Below are positions 43,180-50,399 of a stretch of DNA of 64,000 bases, piece by piece. Each line of letters begins with the position of its first letter. The first letter of the stretch is position 1. The notes beneath the pieces are model-generated. The model searched no databases, was not told where the DNA came from, and worked only from the letters and a program-made list of their open reading frames with translations. The stretch comes from Candidatus Lernaella stagnicola. GTDB lineage: Bacteria > Lernaellota > Lernaellaia > Lernaellales > Lernaellaceae. The position numbers were made by a program, and so were the translations under genes. Location: NCBI GenBank assembly GCA_030765525.1, contig JAVCCK010000044.1:62001-126000 (forward strand), in the 5' to 3' direction.

Positions 43180-43343
43180 TTTTCACAGCGTATTTTACGT
43201 CAAGCTGCGGAAGGCCGTCAAGCAAAAAAGGCCGATTATTGAGATCGTTTTGCCGTTTAAACCCCAATTTCATTTCATTTCGTAAAGTTCAAGGAGCTGT
43301 TTTCCATTTCACAGCACACGCCTTACCGGTTTCACTCAATATT

Positions 43344-43362
43344 GTACTGTCCGCGACAGGAC
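43344..43362. promoter_or_regulatory. Inverted repeat GTACTGTC-CGC-GACAGGAC
   Basis: Eight-base arms with one mismatch around CGC, 115 bases before the receiver gene start and about 230 bases before rex. It fits an operator for a dimeric regulator. The owner is unknown. Confidence 0.35.
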
Positions 43363-43476
43363 GAAATATTCCGCCGGGCCCCGTCGCCGCCATTGGGCAC
43401 ATCGCTCTTGACCGCCGTTCGAAGGCGTCGTACAGTCCACCTCCACCCGAACGGCGGTTTTGTACCGGAGGAACCT

Positions 43477-43851
43477 ATGCGCGACGGCAAATACGTCATT
43501 TTGTGCATCGACGACGATCCGGATGTGCTTAACGTGCTGCGCTTGACCATCGAAGCCAACGGCTACGCGATGGAAGAGGCATACAGCGCCGAAGAGGGCT
43601 TGAAGAAGTACAAACAGGTCCGCCCCGATTTCGTTATCGTCGATTTGATGATGGAATCCATTGACGCCGGACGAGCGTTCGCCAAGGAACTGATTGTCTT
43701 GGACAACAACGCGCCGCTGTACATGCTCAGTTCGGTCGGTAACGCCATGAGTCAGATCATCGACGCACAGTCGCTGGGACTCGACGGCATCCTGCAAAAG
43801 CCCATCGATCCGAATTGGCTGCTGACTCTATTGCGGGAAAAACTGAAATAG
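43477..43851 (+). CDS. Single-domain response regulator
   Basis: 124 residues from the ATG at 43477, which has a perfect CGGAGGA six bases upstream; a longer in-frame reading upstream has no such site. The receiver pocket is complete: DDDP at 12-15, Asp56 in VIVDLMMESIDAG, Ser85 and Lys110. It is the paralogue of the lone receiver at 35694-36086. It is divergent from rex and so may share control with the hydrogenase operon. Without an output domain it probably acts by docking to a kinase or to the GGDEF-like protein encoded next, convergently. Confidence 0.87.
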   Translation: MRDGKYVILCIDDDPDVLNVLRLTIEANGYAMEEAYSAEEGLKKYKQVRPDFVIVDLMMESIDAGRAFAKELIVLDNNAPLYMLSSVGNAMSQIIDAQSLGLDGILQKPIDPNWLLTLLREKLK

Positions 43852-43866
43852 CGGCTGGGCGCTCGC

Positions 43867-44883
43867 CTACATCACCACCGAATCGCTTCGCTCATCCCGA
43901 GCGCGGTGCATATTGTGTTCAGCCTTGCGGCGCAACTCGTCCCAGGACGCCGTAACATCGCCTGTCACCAACATATGGCTTCCACCCAGGGCCTGTTTGA
44001 CGAACTCGTTCTCGGCGAGCAACGCCCGAATCGGCTGGTGTAGGTTGTCGGCGATTTCCGGCAGCGCACCGACGAACACGTCGCGCAACCCGATGGCGAA
44101 CGCCACGCCACCGTAGCGCGCCACCAAATCAGATGGCTGCGCGCGCTTCCGCAGTTCGGCAGCGATTTTCTTTAGCAACTCGTCGCCCGCCGCGTCCCCG
44201 AACTGCCGGTTGAAAGACTCCACGCCGTCCAAGCCGATCAACAAAAGCGCCACACGTTGCCCCTCGCGCTTCGCCGAATGCAGCACGCCGGTCATGCCGC
44301 GCTCAAAGCTGGCTCGATTTCGTAACCCGGTCAGCGGATCGGTGACATCTTGGGCGACGCTCGCACTCGCCTCGCGGTCAATCCGACGAATGGCCGTGGC
44401 CAGCGAGGCAAGTTCCGGGCCGCGACCGCCGAAGTGCTGCATACCCGTCAACAGGAACTCCAGGTAGGCGCCGTAATCCCACGGGTTCTCTGGGCCGAAG
44501 TGCTCGTTGTAGTACGAAATAAGCCGCAACGTGGCGGTCCCGGTCATTTGCAACGTGATATTGCCCGCCGCCGTAAACGCCGCCACCGTATCCGGACGCT
44601 GCTGGTGCCGTTTGAAAAGCTTCACCGCCTCGTTCAACGTGCCCCGCAAATCCCGCTTGACTTCGGTGACATTCTCCAACAATTCCGGCACCATCCCGAA
44701 CTCGGCGAGGGTATACAACTCATTCCAGCGGTCCATCTGGTCGCGATGCTCGGCGGCCATCGCCTCCCAGAACTCGCCCTCGCCCGGTTCCTCTACGGAT
44801 TTGGCGAAGCGATCGTAAAAAACACCCGATACCTCAAAAACCGAGCGACAGATATCTAATACTTCAAGAAGTTCTTTTCTCAT
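43867..44883 (-). CDS. Degenerate GGDEF protein with helical (ferritin-like?) N-terminal domain
   Basis: 338 residues; ATG with GGGAG upstream. Residues 180-335 are a GGDEF domain by fold (DPLTGLRNRASFERGM, LLIGLDGVESFNRQFGD, AAGDELLKKIA), but the signature reads GGVAF (258-262). Both acidic catalytic residues are gone, so it should not make cyclic di-GMP. Residues 1-170 are helical, with FYDRFAKSVEEP and FWEAMAAEHRDQM; the ExxH-like AAEH (Glu45, His46) and spaced Glu residues recall ferritin-like/rubrerythrin bundles. If it binds iron it could sense oxygen or iron. It lies between a lone receiver and aspA-hydF, inside the hydrogenase region. Confidence 0.72.
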   Translation of the reverse strand: MRKELLEVLDICRSVFEVSGVFYDRFAKSVEEPGEGEFWEAMAAEHRDQMDRWNELYTLAEFGMVPELLENVTEVKRDLRGTLNEAVKLFKRHQQRPDTVAAFTAAGNITLQMTGTATLRLISYYNEHFGPENPWDYGAYLEFLLTGMQHFGGRGPELASLATAIRRIDREASASVAQDVTDPLTGLRNRASFERGMTGVLHSAKREGQRVALLLIGLDGVESFNRQFGDAAGDELLKKIAAELRKRAQPSDLVARYGGVAFAIGLRDVFVGALPEIADNLHQPIRALLAENEFVKQALGGSHMLVTGDVTASWDELRRKAEHNMHRARDERSDSVVM

Positions 44884-44899
44884 CTAAGCTCCCTTATTG

Positions 44900-44918
44900 T
44901 GCGCCACCCAGGGGCGCA
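44900..44918. other. Hairpin in the leader of the degenerate GGDEF gene
   Basis: TGCGCC and GGCGCA pair perfectly around ACCCAGG, 17 bases upstream of the ATG at 44883. It may be a leader structure or the end of the aspA transcript. No T-run is present on either strand. Confidence 0.3.
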
Positions 44919-45062
44919 TCTTATACCGCTCGCCAACGCCGAAGTTTCCTTTCAACGAACACGTTTACCGGCTTGCCGCCCTTTCGACGTTAAACGTGGA
45001 CACGTCGGGCTTCACAGGCAATGCCGAGGCGAAAAATGGTTGATGTAAGGAAAAGTCGCCGG

Positions 45063-46436
45063 TTAGTGGCCCAAACGACGCAGGCGCGACGGCGAAAGCG
45101 CCTCGTCGATGGTCGACGGCGTCACGCCGAGCGCCGTCAATGCCTCCCGCAAGGAGATGTCTTCGGCCTGCGCCTTGGCAACCGCGGCCTCCGCTTTTTC
45201 GTAGCCGATTACCGGCACGAGGGCTGCGGCCACGGAAAGCGATTTCTCCAAGTGGGCGGCGGCACGGCCCGCATCGACCTCCAGGCCGGTGAAGCACTTC
45301 GACGCCAACACTTCCGCCGCGTTGCGCAAAAGCCGCAAATTATCAAGCAGATACCACGCCGCCAAGGGCAAGAATTGCGAGAGTTGGAGGTTGCCCGACG
45401 CCACCGCGGTACTGAGCGCCGCGTGCCCGGCCAGCGTCGCCAGCGCCATCTGCGAGGCATATTCGGCGATCACCGGGTTCACTTTCCCGGGCATGATCGA
45501 CGACCCCGCCTGACGCGGCGGCAGCCTGACTTCCCCTACCGCGGGCACCGAGAGAATCCGCAAATCGGTACTCATTTTAAGAATGTTCGCCGCCATGGCC
45601 GTCAGGATGCCGTCCACTTCCACCAAGGCGTCCTGGTTGGCGGTCGCTTCGACGGGGTTTTCAGCGCGGGAGAGCGGCAGCGAAGTCTCACGACGCAAGT
45701 TTTCGATCACTTGGAAAATGTACTTCTTCGGTGCGCCGATCCCCGTGCCCACGGCCGTGCCGCCCAGGTTGACCACCTTCAGCCGCTCGGTGCTCTTGAA
45801 AACGCGCCAGCGATCGCGGGCCGTCGCCTCGGCATAGGTACCAAAAAGCTGCCCGGCGGTCATCGGCACGGCATCCTGCAATTGCGTGCGCCCAACCATC
45901 ACCACGTCGGCAAATTCCCCCTCGAGGTGCTGCAGCGCTGCCTGCAACGTCACGAGCGACGCTTCCAGCTTACCCAACTCCCACAGCGCCGCCACGCGCA
46001 CGGCCGTCGCATAGGCGTCGTTGGTGGATTGATGCAGGTTGACCGTATCGAGGGGATGCACCGGCGCGTAGGCGCCCAGAGCGCCGCCGAGAATTTCGTT
46101 CGCGCGGTTGGCGAGTACCTCGTTGACGTTCATGTTCAGCGACGTGCCCGCACCCCCGGCAAGCGGGTCGACGAGGATCTGCTCGCGCCATTGCCCCGCC
46201 GCGAGTTCGTCACAGGCCTGCAGTAAAGCGGTCGCAACGCCTTCTTCCACCGCCCCTATTTCGAGGTTGGCGGCGGCCGCGGCCTTCTTCACTACGGCGA
46301 GTGCGCGCACGAGGCTTGGCGCTTGGTCGCGTCCGGTCGATGGAAAATTGAGCACGGCGCGCTGCGTGTGCGCCCCGTAATACGACCCGTCGGGCACCTG
46401 GATATCACCGAGCAAATCGTGTTCGATCCGAGCCAT
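45063..46436 (-). CDS. aspA: Aspartate ammonia-lyase (aspartase/fumarase superfamily)
   Basis: 457 residues; ATG with GGGGAGG upstream. The superfamily signature GSSIMPGKVNPV is present near residue 318. GRTQLQDAVPMT and the N-terminal IEHDLLGDIQVPDGSYYGAHTQRA favour aspartase over fumarase (fumarase has THLQDA). It converts aspartate to fumarate and ammonia in the cytoplasm. The gene follows hydF after 18 bases on the same strand. From memory, aspA is found beside hydE/F/G in several anaerobes, where released ammonium may feed the HydF/HydE step; the reason is not settled, and a purely metabolic role (fumarate supply) is also possible. Confidence 0.87.
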   Translation of the reverse strand: MARIEHDLLGDIQVPDGSYYGAHTQRAVLNFPSTGRDQAPSLVRALAVVKKAAAAANLEIGAVEEGVATALLQACDELAAGQWREQILVDPLAGGAGTSLNMNVNEVLANRANEILGGALGAYAPVHPLDTVNLHQSTNDAYATAVRVAALWELGKLEASLVTLQAALQHLEGEFADVVMVGRTQLQDAVPMTAGQLFGTYAEATARDRWRVFKSTERLKVVNLGGTAVGTGIGAPKKYIFQVIENLRRETSLPLSRAENPVEATANQDALVEVDGILTAMAANILKMSTDLRILSVPAVGEVRLPPRQAGSSIMPGKVNPVIAEYASQMALATLAGHAALSTAVASGNLQLSQFLPLAAWYLLDNLRLLRNAAEVLASKCFTGLEVDAGRAAAHLEKSLSVAAALVPVIGYEKAEAAVAKAQAEDISLREALTALGVTPSTIDEALSPSRLRRLGH

Positions 46437-46454
46437 CTCACGCCTCCCCGGCGA

Positions 46455-47645
46455 TCATAACATGCTGTCCAGACCACCGAAGGGTTCCAGCACGCGCGAC
46501 AAAACGCCCTGCACAAAGGAGATCGTCACGCCGTAGTTGCTGATCGGCACATCGTGCGACAGGGCTTGATCCATCCGCCCGCGCATCACCTTGGGCGTGA
46601 CCATGCACCCGCCGCAATGCACTACGAGCGCGTATTCGTCGAGGTTCTCAGGGTAGTTACGGCCCTGCATGTTGTCGAAATGCAGGTCGAGGCCCGTGTA
46701 TTGCCGAATCCATCGCGGGATCTTTACGCGCCCGATATCGTCGGCGACCGGATGGTGCGAGCAGGCTTCGGCGATCAGAATACGGTCGCCGTTGCGCAGT
46801 TTGTCGATTTGCATCACGCCGCGTACGAAGGTCGCCAGGTCGCCCTTCAAGCGGGCAAACAAAATGGAAAACGTCGTGAGCGGCACTTCGGGCGGCACGT
46901 CGGCCGCGACTTTCAAAATTACCTGGCTGTCGCACACGACCAAATCGGGCGCGCGGTCCAAGCGGCGCAGGATCGCCAGCAACTCCCGCTCCTTGACCAC
47001 CAGCGCGGCAGCGTCATTGTCCAGCAGGTCGCGGATGGTGATCACCTGCGGCAGGATCAACCTCCCCCGAGGCGCTTCCAAATCGATCGGCACCACGAGC
47101 ACCGCCAGCGCACCGGCCTGCACGAGGTCGCCGATCACCGAGAAATTCTGCCGCGTAACTTTCTGCAAGCGCTCGGCCAGCGTCTCACGCAGTTCCCTGA
47201 CGCCCTCACCGGTCAGGGCGCTGACCCGGAAAGCCTCGACAGGCGGCTCCCATTCCGGTTCGAGATCGCTTTTGTTGTTTACGACGAGAAAATCGGCGCG
47301 ACGCTGCGTGAGTTCGTCATACAGCGTCTGTTCGTGCTCGGTCCACGCGCCGGCCTCGGCCACCAACACCACGAAATCGGCCACGGCCAATTCCTGCCGC
47401 GTGCGCGCCACGCGCAAGTCGCCGAGTTCGCCCACATCGTCGATGCCGCCCGTATCCACAAACACCACCGGGCCGAAAGGCAAGAGCTCAAAGGCTTTGC
47501 GCACGGGATCGGTGGTCGTGCCGGGCACGTCGGAAACCAGCGCCAGGGGTTGATCGGTCAAGGCGTTGACCAGCGATGACTTACCCACATTGCGCCGCCC
47601 GAGCAGCAAGATGTGGGGCCGCATTCCGCTGGGTTGTTTTTGCAT
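46455..47645 (-). CDS. hydF: [FeFe]-hydrogenase H-cluster maturation GTPase HydF
   Basis: 396 residues from the ATG at 47645 with AAGGAG upstream; the frame runs 23 codons further, but without a site. An Era/TrmE-like GTPase domain comes first: Walker A GRRNVGKSS (16-24), SDVPGTTTDPV, VDTGGIDD and NNKSD. A dimerisation domain follows, then the Fe-S domain with ACSHHP and VVHCGGCMV, the HxH/HCxxC ligand set of HydF. It is the scaffold that receives the diiron unit built with HydE and HydG and delivers it to HydA. It therefore supports an active hydrogenase encoded at 38-42 kb. hydE and hydG must be elsewhere. It is divergent from the DUF1329 gene. Confidence 0.92.
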   Translation of the reverse strand: MQKQPSGMRPHILLLGRRNVGKSSLVNALTDQPLALVSDVPGTTTDPVRKAFELLPFGPVVFVDTGGIDDVGELGDLRVARTRQELAVADFVVLVAEAGAWTEHEQTLYDELTQRRADFLVVNNKSDLEPEWEPPVEAFRVSALTGEGVRELRETLAERLQKVTRQNFSVIGDLVQAGALAVLVVPIDLEAPRGRLILPQVITIRDLLDNDAAALVVKERELLAILRRLDRAPDLVVCDSQVILKVAADVPPEVPLTTFSILFARLKGDLATFVRGVMQIDKLRNGDRILIAEACSHHPVADDIGRVKIPRWIRQYTGLDLHFDNMQGRNYPENLDEYALVVHCGGCMVTPKVMRGRMDQALSHDVPISNYGVTISFVQGVLSRVLEPFGGLDSML

Positions 47646-47742
47646 GTTTTCTCCTTGCGGCTGTCGGAAACGTCGGCTTGCTCCTACGTTGCGATTGCGC
47701 GAGGGTATAGTCAAGTATTGTCATGTCGATCGGGAGGTTTGG

Positions 47743-49032
47743 ATGATTCGCCGCGTAACGTGCATCGTCGCCTTGATCGCTTGCCTCGGGTTCGCGTGGA
47801 TCCTTCCGGGATCCGGCCCGGCGGCGGCCGACAAATTAACCCGTGCCAACTGGGGCGCCTCAGTCGGCTTCGCGCCGGTCAAGGAGATCCCCGGTTTTAC
47901 GCCCGGCATGACGATAAACGCCGAGAACCTGTCTACCGTGGCGGCGCTGGTTCCGGGCGCGGCGAAGGTGATGATCAGTAAATTCGGCATGCAACTCCCG
48001 ACAAAGAATTTTGAGCCCTACGCCCCCAGCGACGGCTACATCGATGCCACAAATCGCTACCGAGGCGCGGCCCGCTTGCGCGCTATCGGGGACGCCGCGA
48101 ATGAGCGGGAATTGGAGAACTACGAGGGCGGCATGCCCTTCCCCGCCCCGCAAAACGGGCGCGAAGTGGCGTGGAACTACACGCTGGCTTACCACGGCGA
48201 CGATAGCGAAAGCGTATTCAAGGTGTTTTGGATTTCGGCGCGGCGTGGTGTCGAACGCACGGAAACCTGGAAAACGATTTCCATTCATCGGGCGAAGTTT
48301 CGCACCGATGTCGATCCCAAGCCGATCGAGCCGACGCTGGCGAACCAGGGCGTCATCGCCGCCACACTGACGACCGCATTGCAGCCCTTGGACAAAAAAG
48401 GATTCAGTTCGCTTTATTTCGGTTACCTGGAACCCAAAGAGCCGGAAGGGTGGATTTACCTGCCCGACCAGCGCCGCTCGATCCGCCTCGCTTTCGGCAC
48501 GCGCGGCGAGTCGTGGAACAACACCGATTTGCTCTACGAAGATGTGCGCGGCTACACCGGCAGCCCCGAGTGGATGGATTGGAAGATCATCAAGAAAGCG
48601 ACCATGCTCGCGCCCCTGAACGCGGGCATCGAACAAGGCAAAGGCAAGGAAAAGGCGGCTTTCGATTTCGACAGCGCCCCGCATTGGAACCCGCGCTGCG
48701 TGTGGGAACCGCGACCGGTGTACGTGCTCGAAGCCACGCCGCGCTTCAAGCGCTATCCCTACAGCCGCATGGTGTTCACGGTCGACGCCGAATCCTCCTA
48801 CATCCTGACCAAGGAAGCCTACGACCGCAAAAACCAATTGTGGAAAGTGCTCATCAACGCCGCCAACCGCTCCAGCGATCCGGCGCGCCTGCCGCCCACG
48901 GTCGCGCTGTCGCTTGTGGTGGACGTGCAGGCCGAACACGCCACGGCATTTTTCTGGCACTCGCAAAAGCAAAACACCGGCGTCAATCCGTCGCTTTTCA
49001 AACTCGCCACGCTGCGCAAATTGGGCCGATAA
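47743..49032 (+). CDS. DUF1329 periplasmic/outer-membrane-associated protein
   Basis: 429 residues from the ATG at 47743 (CGGGAGG upstream); further in-frame extension lacks a signal sequence. A Sec signal ends near residue 27 (GSGPAAA-DK). The rest matches DUF1329, a LolB-like beta fold. Landmarks are EIPGFTPGMTINAENL, the diagnostic GGMPFPAPQNGREVAWN, and late SRMVFTVDAESSYILTKEAYD. Members often sit beside DUF1302 proteins or RND transporters and are thought to carry lipids; no such partner is here. It is single, divergent from hydF, and followed by a hairpin. Confidence 0.8.
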   Translation: MIRRVTCIVALIACLGFAWILPGSGPAAADKLTRANWGASVGFAPVKEIPGFTPGMTINAENLSTVAALVPGAAKVMISKFGMQLPTKNFEPYAPSDGYIDATNRYRGAARLRAIGDAANERELENYEGGMPFPAPQNGREVAWNYTLAYHGDDSESVFKVFWISARRGVERTETWKTISIHRAKFRTDVDPKPIEPTLANQGVIAATLTTALQPLDKKGFSSLYFGYLEPKEPEGWIYLPDQRRSIRLAFGTRGESWNNTDLLYEDVRGYTGSPEWMDWKIIKKATMLAPLNAGIEQGKGKEKAAFDFDSAPHWNPRCVWEPRPVYVLEATPRFKRYPYSRMVFTVDAESSYILTKEAYDRKNQLWKVLINAANRSSDPARLPPTVALSLVVDVQAEHATAFFWHSQKQNTGVNPSLFKLATLRKLGR

Positions 49033-49048
49033 GGGCGCAAAACGCCCT
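49032..49048 (+). terminator. Hairpin directly after the DUF1329 gene
   Basis: AGGGCG pairs with CGCCCT around CAAAA, overlapping the stop codon region. Only scattered T residues follow, so termination strength is doubtful. It is the only hairpin I see at this gene end. Confidence 0.35.
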
Positions 49049-49232
49049 AGCAAAACATCGTCGTTATCGGCGTTTTATGACTTGACGATATCTCAATTTA
49101 ATACTATTTCTTAAACACTTCCAAGATTTTACGGCGCTTAGTTACGTACACCCGTATGGAGACGGCGGGGGCGTGCGTCTGTGGGTGTGCCAACGCAACA
49201 GACCGGCAATAAAGAAGGAAAGGGGTGAAACG

Positions 49233-49910
49233 ATGCGAAAGATGACACTTCTCTTACTTGCGCTGGCGATTTTGCTGACGCTTTCGATCGGCTGCGCGAG
49301 TTCTCGTCCTCGTACGAAAACGTTGAGACTCAACGGGAGGGATGTCGGCATATTGGTTACCTATAGTTCCAGCTACCGGGGCGCTTACTTGGCTAGCCAT
49401 AACGAGGGCGACCCAATGTTTGCGTTCTGCGCCGAACCGGTGCCGGACACGGCGATTGAAGAAGCCTTAACTGCCGCCCTGGAAGTGGAGGCCAAGAAAA
49501 CGAAAGTGAATACCAACGTCGACTACTCCACCACGATTCAACAACTGGCTGAGAAACGGCAAGCCATTCTTTTCCTGCGCGACGCCCGCTTCGGCCTTTG
49601 CGAACTGTTCGTTAACAACATGTCGTTGCCCGCGGGCAAGCGTATCTCGGACGACGAATTCGTTGAGCTTTATCATAAGATGTTCCAAGTCGCGCTCGAA
49701 ATGCTCAAAGTGGAATTCCAAGCCCAGATAACCGCGCAAAAAGCCGAAGACGCTAAAATGGTGATCGAAGCCGAGATAACCAAGCAAAAGGCCGAAGAAG
49801 TCAAAAAGATCGACAAGTGGAAAGAGATGTTTGAAGCAGCAAAGGCGGCCGGGGTGGACAGTAAAAAAATCGGCGAGATTATGGACGGCGCTTTCACAGA
49901 GGACCCGTAA
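49233..49910 (+). CDS. Small lipoprotein with C-terminal coiled coil
   Basis: 225 residues from the ATG at 49233, which follows a GGAAAGGGG site. Signal and lipobox are clear (LTLSIGCASS, Cys near 22). The middle (about 30-150) has mixed strands and helices with no family I recognise. Residues 160-215 are highly charged and helical (KAEDAKMVIEAEITKQKAEE), a likely coiled coil for assembly. The end is GGAFTEDP-like without a membrane helix. A 71-residue protein follows after 85 bases on the same strand and may be a partner. Codon use looks less GC-biased here than in neighbours. Confidence 0.65.
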   Translation: MRKMTLLLLALAILLTLSIGCASSRPRTKTLRLNGRDVGILVTYSSSYRGAYLASHNEGDPMFAFCAEPVPDTAIEEALTAALEVEAKKTKVNTNVDYSTTIQQLAEKRQAILFLRDARFGLCELFVNNMSLPAGKRISDDEFVELYHKMFQVALEMLKVEFQAQITAQKAEDAKMVIEAEITKQKAEEVKKIDKWKEMFEAAKAAGVDSKKIGEIMDGAFTEDP

Positions 49911-49995
49911 ACACCAACACCGAAAACCGGCGTCGACACCGGCAAAACGCCTGCCGGCGATGACGACGAAACGGATGATGGGGAGGAGTAAGCTG

Positions 49996-50211
49996 ATGAG
50001 TGAATTAATGGGCAGGTTACAAGCGCTCAAATCCGCGGAGGCAAAGTTCCTCGCCTATATTCCGGGCTTCGAAAAACGCCTGGTGGTGAAGGTTTTGGCG
50101 GCGGCGGGCGACTTGGTTAAACTCCACGCCAGCGGTGAAGATAACGGCGAAGATACGGACATGGATATCTATCTTCATTACACACAGGTAATCGTCGTCA
50201 ACGAAGCGTAG
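49996..50211 (+). CDS. Small acidic protein of unknown function
   Basis: 71 residues from the ATG at 49996, chosen because GGGAGGAG sits just upstream. No signal peptide. The first half is a basic amphipathic helix (MGRLQALKSAEAKFLAY), the second is acidic (SGEDNGEDTDMDIYLHYT). No known family comes to mind. It probably shares a transcript with the coiled-coil lipoprotein upstream. Confidence 0.55.
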   Translation: MSELMGRLQALKSAEAKFLAYIPGFEKRLVVKVLAAAGDLVKLHASGEDNGEDTDMDIYLHYTQVIVVNEA

Positions 50212-50399
50212 AGATACTCGGGTTCATTGCCCGCCGCACGAGTCGTCCCGTCAATTAAAGACAGGTGCGTCCGCGTCTGTTCCGCGCACAAATACAACGT
50301 GAATCGGTGTCGCAGCCGGCGGTCTCAACAGCTTTGAACTGTTATCCGGCTCATGCTAGGGTTTTTCTCATTAATCACTCGCCATAAGAGGTGGTATCG

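Larger units (their letters stand above)
43115..43476. other. Divergent control region between rex and a receiver gene
   Basis: 362 bases without a gene, AT-rich at 43140-43200. It must hold the promoter of the rex-hyd series (leftward) and of the receiver gene (rightward). Visible elements are the CGTTACTT direct repeat, the 43344-43362 inverted repeat and, near the receiver gene, a CGGAGGA ribosome site. A leftward TTGACG (43198-43203) and GATAAT (43163-43168) are present but about 28 bases apart, too far for a standard sigma-70 promoter. I found no GG-N10-GC sigma-54 site. Confidence 0.5.

Noticed and set aside
43115-43300. A Rex operator upstream of rex
   Set aside because: CTGTTTTCCATTTCACAG at 43297-43314 has only 4 matching bases per arm, and TGTGAAA near 43185 lacks its partner half. 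Too weak to annotate.
43115-43476. Sigma-54 promoters for rex or the receiver gene
   Set aside because: No GG-N10-GC arrangement with the expected flanks on either strand; near-matches had the wrong spacing.
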